A DNA stretch of 64,000 bases from contig NC_052141.2 of the NCBI RefSeq assembly GCF_016086655.4, positions 8,122,001 to 8,186,000 on the forward strand, in the 5' to 3' direction. Shown here piece by piece: positions 1 through 11,560 of this stretch. The stretch is from Lepeophtheirus salmonis. Taxonomy: Eukaryota; Arthropoda; Copepoda; Siphonostomatoida; Caligidae. The notes beneath the pieces are model-generated. The model saw only the letters and a program-made list of their open reading frames with translations. It was not told where the DNA came from and searched no databases. The position numbers were made by a program, and so were the translations under genes. Position 1 is the stretch's first letter. Each line of letters begins with the position of its first letter.

Positions 1-640
1 AAGATAGAACGTATATTGAATACGAATTAAAATTGGGAATTATGAAGGGGATTAGCGAGTTAGTCTTAAATTGTATTTTCATCATGGTTGAAGGAGGAAC
101 ATATTTCTAATTATTATAATTGTAATGGACAAAAGGACGGAAGAACATCAAGTGTTGACAAGTTTTACTAAATTCTGGAGTTATTTAAAACAGTTATAAA
201 AAATTTAGAAATAAAATATATAAAGGAGTAATTAATAGTAATAAATTATAATGTAATTTTAAAATTAATTTAAAAAGGAAATCGCATGTATCAATATATT
301 AAATATCATTTTTCGCCCAAAGATCCCAAATGGTTTTTTCAGGATTTGTCCATTTGGTAAATTGTCCATTGGTGAAATGTCTGTTCGGCTATCCAATAAA
401 ACTAAAGGGGGGAGGGGAGCAAATGCCCTTTATTCTAATGGCTTTAATAAAAAAAATGTATTGAAAAAAATAACCCTAAGAGTAGACGACGCTTTTTCCA
501 GTATCTGTACTCTAATTCAGGGGTTATAGCCTCCTATCTGTACATTTATATTTATTTTTGATAACCAAAATTTATTCATATATAGAATAAAATGGCCAAT
601 ATATATATTTATTTAGAGGTATTTACAAAAAATTGTATTC
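1..640. other. AT-rich spacer, no gene seen
   Basis: No ORF with recognisable protein character on either strand. Between about 310 and 400 there is a run of spaced motifs (tttggtaaattgtccattgg and similar) that resembles the ends of the inverted-repeat MITEs at 3.1, 19.5 and 49.9 kb, so it may be a MITE end. A G-rich run lies near 404-420. Nothing else is supported. Confidence 0.5.
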
Positions 641-666
641 CTGTTTTTTCGGAAACTTATATTTCC

Positions 667-752
667 GTAGCAGTAGACATGTGCGAAAAAATTTGGCCAC
701 CCCCTTTGGCGTCCACAATGGCCTCAAGACGCCTCTTGAAGGTTTGGGACAT
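667..752 (-). pseudogene. mariner transposase C-terminal relic
   Basis: Read on the minus strand, this stretch gives a peptide containing FKRRLEAIVDAKGG, the conserved tail found just before the stop codon in many mariner/Tc1 transposases (an Arg-rich helix followed by Glu-Ala-x-x-x-Ala-x-Gly-Gly). The same tail recurs in the copies at 35.5, 37.3 and 44.0 kb. No catalytic core or inverted repeats were found next to it, so it is a fragment. The first-pass + strand ORFs here are shadows of this relic. Confidence 0.5.
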
Positions 753-759
753 CTTTTTT

Positions 760-1560
760 ATATTGTATTTAGAATGTTGTTTAAGTTCAGGTTCCGCGGT
801 TCTACCAGTCTGGTCTCTGTTCTTTAATTTTAAGGGTCTTGGTTCAGCTTTATCAGTCTTGGGTTCGGTCTTGGTTCAGCTTACTCAGTGTCAGTTCCGG
901 TCTCAGTTCTTTTTTAGTCAGTTTGGTAACATGCACTTAAAACAAGAGGCGTCTCAAGAAAATCCGGCCCCAGGAAATGATATTAAATACAAATAGGGCC
1001 GTTACTACCTTCTACACAGAGAAAGTTGTGCCCAAAGTTCGAGCGGAGCCCCCAAAACTAAGGTTGTGTAAGACGATGGTTTTCAAAGCGGGGCTGTGAG
1101 GAATGGCTAGGGAGGTACAGGAGCATGGAAAATTGAGGATTGCTTTCAGTCTATACATATATAATACACATGTTCCGTATAGCTAAGAATACACTAGTCT
1201 AGGGAGTCTTGGCATTGTAAAGTTTTAGTAACCCTGGTTTTCGAAATATTATAGTTATCATATTATAGGACCTCAGCAAGCTTACAAAGTGGAACTGGAT
1301 CCTTAATCTACCCCCATCCTTTCATTTTTTTATTTACACTGTTTGGTGCCTAAAACCACTTTTTAGATCCTTAATAAGCCCTTAGCTACTAGCTATTTGG
1401 AACTCAGATACAATTGTATCACCCAGCGAAGAAAAAAAACCTTGGAAAATTCTACAATTATATTAAAAGATAATAAATATACCAAAAAGTAGAAAAAATG
1501 AAAATAATCACAACAACCGAGACCGATAATTAATATATTTTGGTCATAGTTCGACTTTGT
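760..1560. other. spacer with Ser/Gln-like simple repeats
   Basis: Between about 785 and 915 a short pyrimidine-rich motif around gtcttggttcag recurs three to four times with variation, giving a low-complexity region. 990-1140 is less AT-rich than its surroundings but has no convincing ORF. The remainder is AT-rich with no recognised feature. Confidence 0.4.
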
Positions 1561-1573
1561 CAGTTCTGGTTCT

Positions 1574-1606
1574 AGCGGTTCAAGCACCGGAAATGCTTGA
1601 ACCGCT
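1574..1606. repeat. perfect 13-bp inverted repeat (hairpin)
   Basis: The 13-bp arms AGCGGTTCAAGCA (1574-1586) and TGCTTGAACCGCT (1594-1606) are exact reverse complements around a 7-nt spacer. A related but decayed sequence lies at about 26,535-26,575. Both are close to a ggttgtgccttat-like string, so this is probably the core of a small dispersed repeat rather than a regulatory hairpin. Confidence 0.7.
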
Positions 1607-1639
1607 GGACCGATAAGGCACAACCTTGATTATTTGTAC

Positions 1640-1890
1640 ATATCGTTAACGGTTGCCTTCATGGCCATGATGTTTTGTGTCAAAGGGTACAGTCCCTGGA
1701 CTCTGCACGTTACTAGTCCAAAGAGTTGGTGTCGGCTCAATACGGGGCCCAATTTCTTTTAGTAAGAAATTAATGTTGGAACAGCTCTGGCAGGGCCGTT
1801 TTGTTGCAGGACAAGATGAGCCACTATTTTTTATTCTTGATACTTTAAGAAACGATGAAAAAATAAAATTTCTACAGCACAGTGTTATAA
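1640..1890 (-). pseudogene. possible mariner transposase catalytic-region relic
   Basis: On the minus strand, short blocks across two frames resemble the second and third catalytic regions of a mariner transposase: LQQNGPARAVPTL (compare the usual QQDxAPAH block) followed about 30 residues later by RIEPTPTLWTSN (compare WPSNSPDLNP). The catalytic Asp is replaced by Asn in the first block and frameshifts separate the blocks. No inverted repeats were seen. The assignment rests only on these motif echoes and is tentative. Confidence 0.35.
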
Positions 1891-1969
1891 AATGTTCAAT
1901 GTGCCTACCTTTACTTATTTCCGTCTCAAAAAACTCACCAAAACCTCTCAATTTGGTTCAATAACCTGG

Positions 1970-2640
1970 TATTTGGATTTCAGCATCGCACACAGTAAAC
2001 ATAATTATGAGAATGAATACAAAGTTCAACAATCTTAAATATTAATAATGATCAAAAGTTGTAATATGAATCTTAAGATTAATAAATATCCTTAGAGTAC
2101 ATATAATTATTTATATCATTCAAATTTTACGATTATAATTGACATAAAAACATATCATTTATCTTCTGATCGCTACATTAAAATGTTTTCAGGTTTCTGA
2201 TAGATAATATTATCATCAGAAAGTAATAAATCAGTGTTTACGATGACGTCATTTAGCGATGATTTGCTCCGCAACATAATAGCAAACTATGAATGAACTT
2301 TCTCAAAATTAAGTGTAGACTACTCTTTACAACTAAATTCAGGCCTTGGAACATCCGTTGGCTAATACAAAACTTTTATTATTACTATTTAAGCCATAAA
2401 ATAAGAAAATGATCTTTAAATTTGTCAATTGCAGAAGGTTTGGCTTGTACAGCCATTTTTTAAAAGTCATGTTTTTAATGTACTAATTACATATAGCCAT
2501 ATTTTGCAATAAAATAACTATTCAGATGAAAATGAGCATTTGATAAAAAAAAACCTTAAATATGCTTAAAGATTAAGTGTACACTTAAAAAAGTTAATTT
2601 ATAGTTTTGTGTTGGGTGAAGCCAGTTTTGTGTTACAGCG
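1970..2640. other. AT-rich spacer with a CRE-type palindrome
   Basis: No gene is visible. A perfect TGACGTCA palindrome is at 2,244-2,251. The rest is AT-rich with no recognised structure. Confidence 0.4.
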
Positions 2641-3060
2641 TATCAAAATGTACTTAAAAAAAGAGAAAATTCGATAAATTTTTCAGTATCACTACGATCC
2701 AATTATGGACCCAATAGAGTATCAAACACAACAGCAAAACAGTGATTCTAAAGATTCTGTTGTGGTAATATGGACGTGGAAGTTGAGGCACTCTCTGGTA
2801 GGCTAATCATGGAAAGTTTCTATAAAATAATGGAAATCGTCGAGTTGGTCACATGCCCAGCAACTTACAATTGTCTTAAAAACCATTTAGAACTATTTGA
2901 ATAAGTCTGGTCTTCAGAAGAAGCTCGATGTGTAAGTGCTACACGAATTGATACAGAATAAACTTTTTGGATTGAATGAATGTTTGCATCTCCTTGCTGA
3001 AACGTAACGAGATCGATCCATTTTTGAAGCTTATGATGACTAGCAATAAAAAATGTCTTT
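2640..3060 (+). pseudogene. Mos1-like mariner transposase relic, 5' part
   Basis: Spread over several frames on the + strand are blocks of a classical mariner transposase: LSGRLIMESFYKIMEIVEL (the linker and second helix-turn-helix), a block ending LNKSGLQKKLDV, then an in-frame stop, VLHELIQNKLFGLNECLHLL and a decayed RDRSIFEAYDD, matching the usual order up to the first catalytic Asp. Several stop codons and frameshifts are present and the sequence loses similarity after about 3,050. No terminal inverted repeats were identified. The MITE at 3,101 starts just downstream and may have replaced the 3' half. Confidence 0.6.
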
Positions 3061-3100
3061 AAATCTTTAAATAATAACTAACTGCGTTATAAAAAAGTAT

Positions 3101-3737
3101 GCCTGTAATTTTGCCGTATACTATTCTGACCAAGTCATTTTCCCTTAAACCATTTTATCATAAAATATAAATAATTGAAGTTTATAAGTTGTTATAGATT
3201 ATTTTTAGTTGAGATCAAAATATGCAATATCTATGACTATAAAATGCATTAAATGATTGTTTTCTGTTGTAATAATGATATAATTATACTCTTGCCTCTT
3301 ATTATGCTTGTAGGTCAATTCATGAGGCTTTGCTAGTATGAATAATCCATCAGGATAATTATAATTAGTAACAGAGAAGTTATAAGCAATTCTTCTATTG
3401 GAATCGTTTCCGTGTTTTTTTTTTTTTTCTTATTATACTAATTATATTACCTACTTTGTCTCTGGTTTGAATAGTGAGATTTTGTTGGTGTATGCATTGA
3501 AATTTTGGGGCATGATTCCATCTTTTTTCCAACAGAAAACAAACATTTAACGTTTTTTAAAGTAATACACATTACATAATTTGATTAAAAAATTCGAAGG
3601 GACAAACAATTTTGACCAAAAATAACAATAATTACCTTTAAATCTCATTTATTTATATATTAAAGCGAAATGACCCAAGACGAAATTGCTGTATCAAAAT
3701 GTCCTCTGGCAAAATAGTCTAAGGCAAAATTACCTAG
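3101..3737 (+). mobile_element. long-TIR MITE, copy A
   Basis: The left end (gcctgtaattttgcc) and the reverse complement of the right end (gctaggtaattttgcc) match, and the similarity continues inward for well over 100 bp. The right end carries spaced ggcaaaat motifs. The whole 0.64 kb aligns in the same orientation with the copy at 19.5 kb, sharing blocks such as ttggaatcgtttccgtgttt and ttttgaccaaaaataacaat. No coding potential. A non-autonomous DNA transposon is the best reading; the superfamily is unknown. Confidence 0.7.
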
Positions 3738-4197
3738 CGTCATAAAAAGGATGTAATCTAACAGAGTAGACAAAATGGAGTTATTGTGATTTTCTCCTAT
3801 TCTTTAATTTTGTAAAGGTTGTTTTTATGGTGACACACGGCCATATTTTTACACAAAAGAAATATTTAGATAATTAATATGATCAATTAGATTCGAAATG
3901 GTTCATACAGTCGTGTTCGAATGTACTAAAAAATGGCACTTACTATTTGTTTTTCTATTCTTCTAAATATGAGGACTCATGTCAAATTGCTATTAATAAA
4001 CATTTCCCATGGTATAAATTAATTAATTGGTCGATTTTTTTTTTTTTTGAGCAACAAGAATACTTTTGCTGTTGTTCATTGCTATATGGATCCATCCTTA
4101 TTGTCCGTTTCATTAATTGTGGTTTTCGTAGAGAATGACTTTATATTTTTTCTGTGCCTAATAGTGCTCCATGATGTATATCATAACCATATATTGC

Positions 4198-4694
4198 GTG
4201 CACGGAAAACAGCCCTGGAGAAAATTGCCTTTGGAAGATGTCCCTGGAGAAAATTGCCCGTATTTTTGTCAAACTTCAGTATGAATTATAACACCTTATA
4301 AATTCACCTACTATTATTTGTCACAAATATTTATATATATTTGTTTGTTCCAACCCTCAGGGGAGTACCTTCATGTATGAGTAATATTATTGCAATATAA
4401 GAGGAGGATGGGGGACTAAATAGCTTAGGGGATCTTAAAATATGGTTGAATACTCTACACCATTTTGTGTTATGTGTAGGTTATTCAATCATATTTTAAG
4501 AGTTCCTAAGATATTTATAGTATTGTATTAATATTACTCAAACTGGAAGGTAATCCATTGGAGTATGAAACAAGCAAATATGTTAAGATATTTATCATAA
4601 ATAGTATTAAGTAAATTTATAATGTGTTATTATGCATACTGAAGTTTGAACAAAATACGGGCAATTTTCCCTAGGGCAGTTTTCCTTGTACCAT
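4198..4694. mobile_element. foldback (nested palindrome) element
   Basis: Nearly the whole 0.5 kb can pair with itself. The outer arms share gaaaattgcccgtattttgt and caaacttcagtatg (about 4,236-4,345 versus 4,560-4,690 inverted). The inner arms 4,426-4,460 and 4,474-4,508 are 35-nt imperfect inverted repeats around a 13-nt loop. The left arm carries an extra copy of the ccctggagaaaattgcc motif. No ORF of note. A transcript through it would form a long double-stranded hairpin. Confidence 0.75.
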
Positions 4695-4699
4695 ATTTT

Positions 4700-7180
4700 G
4701 ATCTAAGAAATAACAATGTAGTCTTATTAATAAAATATTGAAAGCCTGTGCTTATAGCATCGAAAGTGTATACAGGGTGAACAGTATATACTTCGTCAAA
4801 AGTAATCTCATAAACATATTTTTGATCTAAGAAATACAAATGTAGTCGTGTCAATGAAATATTTCAGGTGTGTACATGTATATACAACAAAAGCACTTTA
4901 ATTGTTTGTTTTTGATATTGTCTCTTATGTATGCTGTAATTCATAGGCATTTTCTGGAGATGCTAAGATTTGATAAAAATATCAAACCTGGTATATGTTA
5001 AAATCAATTTTGTTTGTTTTTATTAGTGAGCGCTCTTAAGACTCAAGCACTGATAATTCATCACCATATATTATTATTTTTTTCCTCAAACTTTTTTATT
5101 ATTATTTTATTCTTCTTGAGGAGGGAACACGTCAACTGAATAGATTTAAGTATTATTGTGCTCAGTAGTTACGTGGGATCGTGCTTTTCAATTGTGTGTA
5201 GTATCGGGGTTTTTTTTTTGTTATTGAGCGCTCATAAGACTCAACTACTCATCAGTAAACACAGTATATTTTATAACTCATATTATTTCATTTTTGAGGA
5301 GATCTCATATATGTAAGTATTGAGCAAGGTTAATAGAAATGTAATGTTATACCATAAGGCATGTGCAGCTGATGGCTTACTTCCACTACGATTTTATTGG
5401 TAACGTCATACTGCATTAATTAGTATTTCTCAAAAGCTATGTTTCTTGTCCATCAGTCGGTACGATAAATTACAAGCAATAGCGACGTCATGGACTATGA
5501 GTGATCGTGTGGTTTGTCAAAATCTGCCAATCTTGTCTAGCAGTTAGTACAATAAATAAAATCGAAAATTCTACCAAGCCCGATTACATGATGGTCTAAT
5601 CTTGTATTTCCATTAACCTTGGTATTGATTAGTTACGTGTGAGTATGCTCAAGAAAAATGGAAACTAACGCTGAGGATTTCTTGTGGAGTGATCTTGTTT
5701 ACTACTAAAGAAAAATTATCTTTGAGTCGATGCCTAAATTACTTCGACCTATGCCGGATTACTACCTTTAGTTAATATATTATAAACAAATATAAGTAAT
5801 TATATAACAGTGTAGATAAATTTTACAACTCAATCCCCTAAAAAATGATGAAAGCTAGCAACATGCCGGATTGATATCATTTATATTTTGATTATATGTA
5901 TTTTTTGAGTATCTGTAGGTTTTTGAGAAATACATAAAACGCTAGACATGGACTTATTAAACAATTGTAAACTGTAATGAATAAAATATTGAATAATGAA
6001 GACGTCAACGGAGAATCTTCTATAAGAGGCTAAAAACAATTGAGAAAGTAATTCAATAATTTCCAAAGTAGAATATGATATTGCAACAAATAATGACTAT
6101 TTCAAAACACAGATGGTGCTCATATTATCTAAATAAACGTAATATTTTGATTTTTTTTATCAAGTCATTCTCTCTATATATAAACATGTTTGTTTTTTTA
6201 ATATATAAAACCCTAAAAAGTTAGATTGCCACTTGCAAAGACCCCTCCTCCTTGATTTCTACTATTACATACGAGTAACATTAAAATTACTCAGGCGCCG
6301 TTTTGAGTCTGGAAAACGTTTGTAAATAAAAGAATAAAAAATTGGATTTTGTGCAATGTAAGAGAAAGTGGTGAGTATACATTTTTTTGCAAAATATGAA
6401 GGAGTTTAGCAGTTGCATTTTTGCAAAAATATAATACAAATGACGGTTAATTAACCGCAGAGTTCTAGATACACATGAATTTGTACAACATGTTTAATTT
6501 TGACAGTTTTTAATATTATTTATAAAGATAATTTATGTTGTAGGCCCATCATGGGAATGAACTGAGAATATATCGGGATTGCCCATAATTTGGGGTTTGC
6601 AAAAAAAGTGCATGCATCCATTTAATTAATGACTCCTTATAATACATATATAATAATCAAAGTGATAACATAGGAACGAAATATTTTGGCTATAGTTGAT
6701 TGAATTAACGGTGAATAAATATATATTATACAACATCTGGGAACTATTGTAATAAATGGAGTTAGCTATTAATATTTTGGTTATATTTTAACTTTGCCAT
6801 ATTTTATTCATGTATTTTTTCATCCATTTCCTGTTGCCATTTGAGTGCCATGTGAGGAAATATCTATTTAATCTGTGGATATTACTTCTTTTTTTTAAAG
6901 TGAAAAGACTCGGTAATCAATGTTGAGTCAAATTCCTTACATGAATCTTTTATATGTGGTACGTCAATATAAAAACCATCTAGAAAAACAAATCAGGAAA
7001 AAGAAAAGATTTATGGTCGTATCAGTCTTTATTTATTCGGTCCAGTCCAGCTAAGTATTATGACCGGTTGTCAGTAACTATATTTAAATTCTCTTGAAAT
7101 ACCAATATATTTCAAGATGACAAAGGCGTCTAAAGGATTATATATGTACTTTTTGGGGGAGGGGGAATTTGCCTTGGTTT
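4700..7180. other. AT-rich spacer with a duplicated ~198-bp segment
   Basis: No gene is recognised. Two related segments begin at 5,028 and 5,226, each starting with the palindromic gagcgctc followed by taagactcaa and an AT-rich tail with ttgaggag; they look like a decayed tandem duplication. Scattered tacgtcat/gacgtcat strings occur near 5,400-5,490. 6,150-7,180 is AT-rich without recognised structure. Confidence 0.45.
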
Positions 7181-7189
7181 TTGGAATTT

Positions 7190-7500
7190 AAAAATAACTC
7201 AATTTTTTGAAAAAAATGTCAAAAATCCATAGATATTCGCAAAATAATTTCAAAAATGAAATTTTTGGCAAACAAATTCAAAAAATTTATTTGCAATATT
7301 ATTTTTTTGGAAAAAAAGATCAAAAATCCACAGATGTTAACAAAAAATTTAATTTTTGGGAAAACAAATTTCCAAAATTAAATTTCAAATAGGAAACTTT
7401 TTGGAAAAAGAACCCTTATTTACCTCTATCTTTGCATAAATTTATGTAATCCTAAGCCAAAAATTTTATATTAAAAAACCCTTGATTTTTTTCCTTTTTT
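7190..7500. repeat. AT-rich periodic repeat tract
   Basis: A run of alternating aaaaatttcaaaaatcc-type and caaaaaattt-type blocks with a spacing of a few tens of bases. The block caaaaatccatagatattc recurs in variant form in the tracts at 12.8, 14.2, 23.1, 28.6, 31.6, 32.4, 42.0, 46.5 and 59.1 kb. ORFs inside it are low-complexity (Lys, Asn, Phe) and not coding. Confidence 0.6.
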
Positions 7501-7799
7501 TTTGGGGGGTCAGCCTATCCAGCCCACCTAATGTGAGCACCCATGGATGATTGCCTGCTAATAAAGATTTACAATTCTAATAAAGACGACTTGACTCAAC
7601 CAACGGTAAATTTATTTCATTTTTTATTTACAATTCAACATTCTTGCCATTATTAAATAATGCATTAACTTACCAATAATGAAATATATAATTAATGTAA
7701 ACGAAGCCTCCACATGGAGTATGTTCCAATAACAGAACTCAATTCATGATTTATTCTAAATTAAGTTACCTAAAAGGCTCCTAGATAAAGTTATATTAT

Positions 7800-8620
7800 T
7801 ATTCAGTAACTAAGTCATTTCAGCTGTTGTAGATACCATAAAAGACTGATAATGACCCATTCACTAGGACAGACAAATGTTATTGGAACTGGACTGATAG
7901 AACTGCAGTCTTGCTATGATGTTTGTACGGATCCAACACCATTATTTACAAATATATTGTTGTGGGGGTCCTTATCTATTCAGTTACGTGCAACTCATTC
8001 GTAGAACCGGTCCTATATGTCTTTTGGACCAATCATTAAGAACGTTCGGTCCTTCAGACAGTCCGCACGGCGTTACTTCGGTAACATAAAAATCCCCTGC
8101 GTATTTTGTAGTGAGCTATCGATTCCCTCTTCTCCCTTATACCTCATGGAAATTTCATAATTTATTATTTTTCATAAATACACAAAGTAATAAGTTATAC
8201 TCATGCTCTGCTTCCAAAAGAACTGGAATACAATTTTTTGTTGATGCCTCGTGGATTATATACTATATATATTGGCCATTTTATTATTTCTATGAATTTT
8301 TGTCTGGCTATTTCTTCATAGAAATAATATAATAACTATTCATAACAACTCTTTTAATCAAATATTACTAAGTAAAATTATAAAACAGTATCGAATAAAA
8401 TACTATGTAGATTTTAATACTATGTAATATATTTTAAAAATGGTGAAGAAATAATATGACAGTGATAGTCCACAAGTATATAAGATATAAATAACATTTG
8501 GTATGATCCACTTATTTCGCTAACTACGAGATGATTTCTGGCATTTTTTTTGTTTCTTTTAGAAGGGAAGGTTGCGTGATACAATTAAGATAACGACGTG
8601 TCAATACTCGAACTGATTAA
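7800..8620 (+). repeat. dispersed repeat family R1, copy 1
   Basis: The order of blocks here (taccataaaagactgataa near 7,836; gatccaacac near 7,930; tggccattttattatttcta near 8,272; gaagaaataatatgac near 8,444; then a segment ending tttctttt at about 8,560) repeats in the same order at 57.8-58.6 kb, and its 3' half again at 36.2-36.5 kb. No coding potential was seen. Confidence 0.65.
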
Positions 8621-8639
8621 GGAAAAAGAAGAAATAAAG

Positions 8640-9230
8640 TTGAATGACGTCATCAATGAACGAATTTTTATAAGTTTGAGGACTGATATTTAGTACTGAA
8701 CCGAAGTGAGACTCAAATGTACGGGTCTTCAGTCCTCAGTTCTAAATGAAGACTGAAAAAACACTAAGGAAATTTGTACTTGTTTATTTAGTTTAAATAT
8801 GTCATAGACGTATTTGAATCCATTAAAGGATCCATAAAATCCATTCAAATTAATGGAATAATTTAACTATAGTTTCAAACCTTTATTTGATTTAAAATCC
8901 TTAACATTGACCCCAATGTGACTCTTTTTCCACTTTAAAATATGGCAATTAATCATTATTCAATAGAAAAGATCAATTTTTACTTATTAAAGTGCAATTT
9001 GTCGTTAAGGTTAATAAGAATAAGTGAGTTTAATTAGATAGTAAGAATACAATTTATTTATTTTGTTTTTTTGTTTTTTTATAATATCATTTGACAATTA
9101 TTGAATTACTTTTTCATTTGTTGTTCGTCTCTTATTTCAGTTGACGTTCCCATTGTGGATGTCTGCAATGTCTAAGGGCATAAACAATTAAGTTGTATCA
9201 GAATAAAAGCCTGTTTTTATTATTATTAAG
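8640..9230. other. spacer with CRE palindrome and cagtcctcag motifs
   Basis: A perfect TGACGTCA lies at 8,645-8,652. Variants of ggactga / tcagtcctcag occur between 8,675 and 8,760 and again at 9,680-9,850, suggesting a small dispersed family with internal repeats. No gene seen. Confidence 0.4.
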
Positions 9231-9670
9231 GGAAAAGGACTTTACCTTTAATCTAAAATATATAACTCTAATGCTTAGTTTGATTAACTATACATCCGAC
9301 CCGGAAATGTATTAAAAAAAATGTTATTACATCGTTATTTAATCATATTTACATATTATAAATACAAATTAACTATTAAATTTTCACAATTTATCCTACT
9401 TTGGCCGTCTTTCAACGATCAAAAAATAAGAATAATTGTACAAATCTAGGCATAGTACTTTGATTATATTCAAATACCACTACCACATTTATAAGTCTTT
9501 TTTATTCTTAAAGTCGATTGTTCGAGTTTGAATAAGATTATTGGAAGTTTGTTCATTTTTATAGTAAAAATATCCAATTCAAGCTCCCCAGATGGTCATC
9601 TCTTTTAATTATGATGCAATATATGGCTACAACAAAACACCTCTATTGCATCTATTACTCATATTTAGTG
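9230..9670 (+). repeat. dispersed repeat family R2, copy 1
   Basis: Blocks such as atcgttatttaatc, gatcaaaaaat and tttgattatattcaaa, then tcttttaattatgatgcaat, occur in the same order at 18.65-19.33 kb. The final block also occurs alone near 15.1 and 34.9 kb. No ORF is conserved between copies. Confidence 0.6.
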
Positions 9671-10235
9671 ATGTGTCAGTCCTAATTTAGGACTAAAGAC
9701 TTCAGTCCCCTCCAGTTCAGTCCTCAAAACTTTTAAGGCTCAGTCTTTGATAACGTTAATCAAATTTATTTCTTATTTTATTAATCGGTTAAGGGAATGA
9801 CGGTCCAATGGACGGCCATTTTGAAGGATCAGTCCTCAGACTAGACTGGACACAAGAAATAAAGACTCACACACCTCAACTCATATTCCAATAATTGTCC
9901 AAGATCATTTGTATACACGTAACTTTTATATGAACATCTGTGAAAAGTACAAAAATAAGTAACATAAACAGGGTCTAACAAGGAAGAAGTTTGAATAAAA
10001 TTCGCAAATAACTCATGTCATGACCCTTATCATCAAACAAACAAAATATATGTACAAATAGGTCAAATAGCTACTATTATCAACTTCGGAATGATTTATT
10101 TGACGCACTATAATTACAGACAGGAAGGCTTTGTATTCATCAGGCTATACACAAACATGTCAATGACGTACAGGGAGTCCCTGCATATCGTAGTTTTGGG
10201 AAGAAGAAAAATCATTGTTATATGAAATCCACCGT
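9670..10235. other. spacer with cagtcctcag-type motifs
   Basis: Variants of cagtcct and cttcagtcccc cluster at 9,680-9,850, matching those at 8.7 kb. The rest is AT-rich. No gene. Confidence 0.35.
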
Positions 10236-10239
10236 GAGC

Positions 10240-10315
10240 GGACAATTGGCCGAAGGACAATTCGCCGAAGAACAATTGGCCGAATGGACCTTTTGCCGAA
10301 TGACATTTTGCCAAA
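10240..10315. repeat. tandem 15-bp array (ggacaattggccgaa)
   Basis: Units start at 10,240, 10,255, 10,270, 10,286 and about 10,301: ggacaattggccgaa, ggacaattcgccgaa, gaacaattggccgaa, ggaccttttgccgaa, then a decayed unit with attttgcc. The first three are spaced exactly 15 bp. The attttgcc core matches the subterminal motifs of the MITEs at 3.1, 19.5 and 49.9 kb, so this is probably an expanded MITE end. The antisense ORF with repeated FGQLS residues is an artefact of the repeat. Confidence 0.75.
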
Positions 10316-10819
10316 AGTGCATTTCGCCTGTTGGGTTATTATGGAGCTATAATACTATATTGATATATGGGATTGTATATTTTAATTCAATTAAAAAAAA
10401 TTGTAGGATAAATTGCCCGATTGTAATTGTTCATATGCTATATATGTCAATTTAGTAAATGAATTAGTGTTATTTTTTGGAAAACATTTTTTGTATTAAT
10501 TAGGTATATTCATTATTGATCATTATAAACATGTACGCAAAACAGTAGCATAGGGTTCGAATCTTTTGCCGTTCTAGTACTTAAAATAAATTAAATAATG
10601 AACAAACACGACAGTGATTCAATCGCATCACTGAAATTGTGTAATAAGTAATACCCATTATATAACCGTTATGTTATTCGGTAAAAATGTTTTCGGACAA
10701 TCATCCTAGAACCGAAATCCACATTGTACAGGAGCTATTTAGTACTATAACCCATAAAAAAATTTGGATGACCACTTTGTGCTATTCTGCCTCCTTAATT
10801 TTTGGTATAGCTATACGAG

Positions 10820-11240
10820 TGTCTGCAGGGGTTGGGAAGGAGGGGCTGAAGCCCCCCTTCCCATTTAAGGATTTTTTTCCTTCGACTATAAATTTTCTCG
10901 TTATTCGGGGAATTTATGCGGAAGAGGAAAACATGTCATAATATAATTGTTTTGAAAAAATGACATTATTTTAATTTAATTTTTTTTCATAATAATCGTA
11001 TATTTTGTGAAGAACAAAAAAAATTTAAAATTTTTTTGAAAAAATTTAGTTTTGAATGTTGTTCTACAAATTTAATTTTGAATGATGTTCCAAAAATTTA
11101 ATTTTGAATGTTGTTCCAAGGCTATGAATTTTTTAATTTAAAAAAAAAATGTAATATTTAAATTTGATTTTTTTAATTTATTTCGTAGAAATTTAATTTT
11201 TTAAACCTAGGACCGAAAAATGGTGAAGAGATCGGACTCA
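10820..11240 (+). mobile_element. AT-rich element with G/C-rich head
   Basis: It starts with gtctgcaggggttgggaagg and a small palindrome (ggggctgaagcccc), then passes into an AT-rich body with repeated ttgttccaa / aatttaattttgaatg blocks. This layout (G/C-rich head with ggggctg-agcc, then AT-rich body) recurs at 12.67, 30.9 and 57.5-57.8 kb. The outermost CAGGGGCGT-like end is not clear in this copy. Confidence 0.5.
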
Positions 11241-11379
11241 GAAAAAAAAAGATTGAAAAGTGTGTTGGGGAACTTAATATCCCAATGCATCATTTGGTGA
11301 CCTTTCTTCTTAAAAGTTAAAAATGGACGTTTGATGAAAAAAAAAAAAAAAAAAGAGAGAACAAAGGAAAAATTATTCG

Positions 11380-11560
11380 GAAAATAACAAAAAATTTAGT
11401 TCAAAATCAATTATACGTGTCAATTGTATATGCAAACGAATCTAGATACAAATTTCTACACACTTTACTCAATATAGAAAATATAATATTACATTGTAAG
11501 TTCGTTTTTTGGCACCTCAAATAAACGAAATTGTCATTTTCACCAATTTCATTGTTAGCC
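11380..11560 (+). repeat. dispersed repeat family R4, copy 1
   Basis: Shares tatatgcaaacgaat, acaaatttctaca, and aagttcgttttttggca followed by aaataaacgaaattg with 28,020-28,200, in the same order and orientation. No coding potential. Confidence 0.65.

Noticed and set aside
10240..10315. Short phased repeats resembling a CRISPR array
   Set aside because: Units are 15-16 bp with no unique spacers, in eukaryotic DNA; it is a minisatellite or transposon end.
10550..10575. ggttcgaatc resembling a tRNA B box
   Set aside because: No A box at the right distance and no cloverleaf arms in the flanks.
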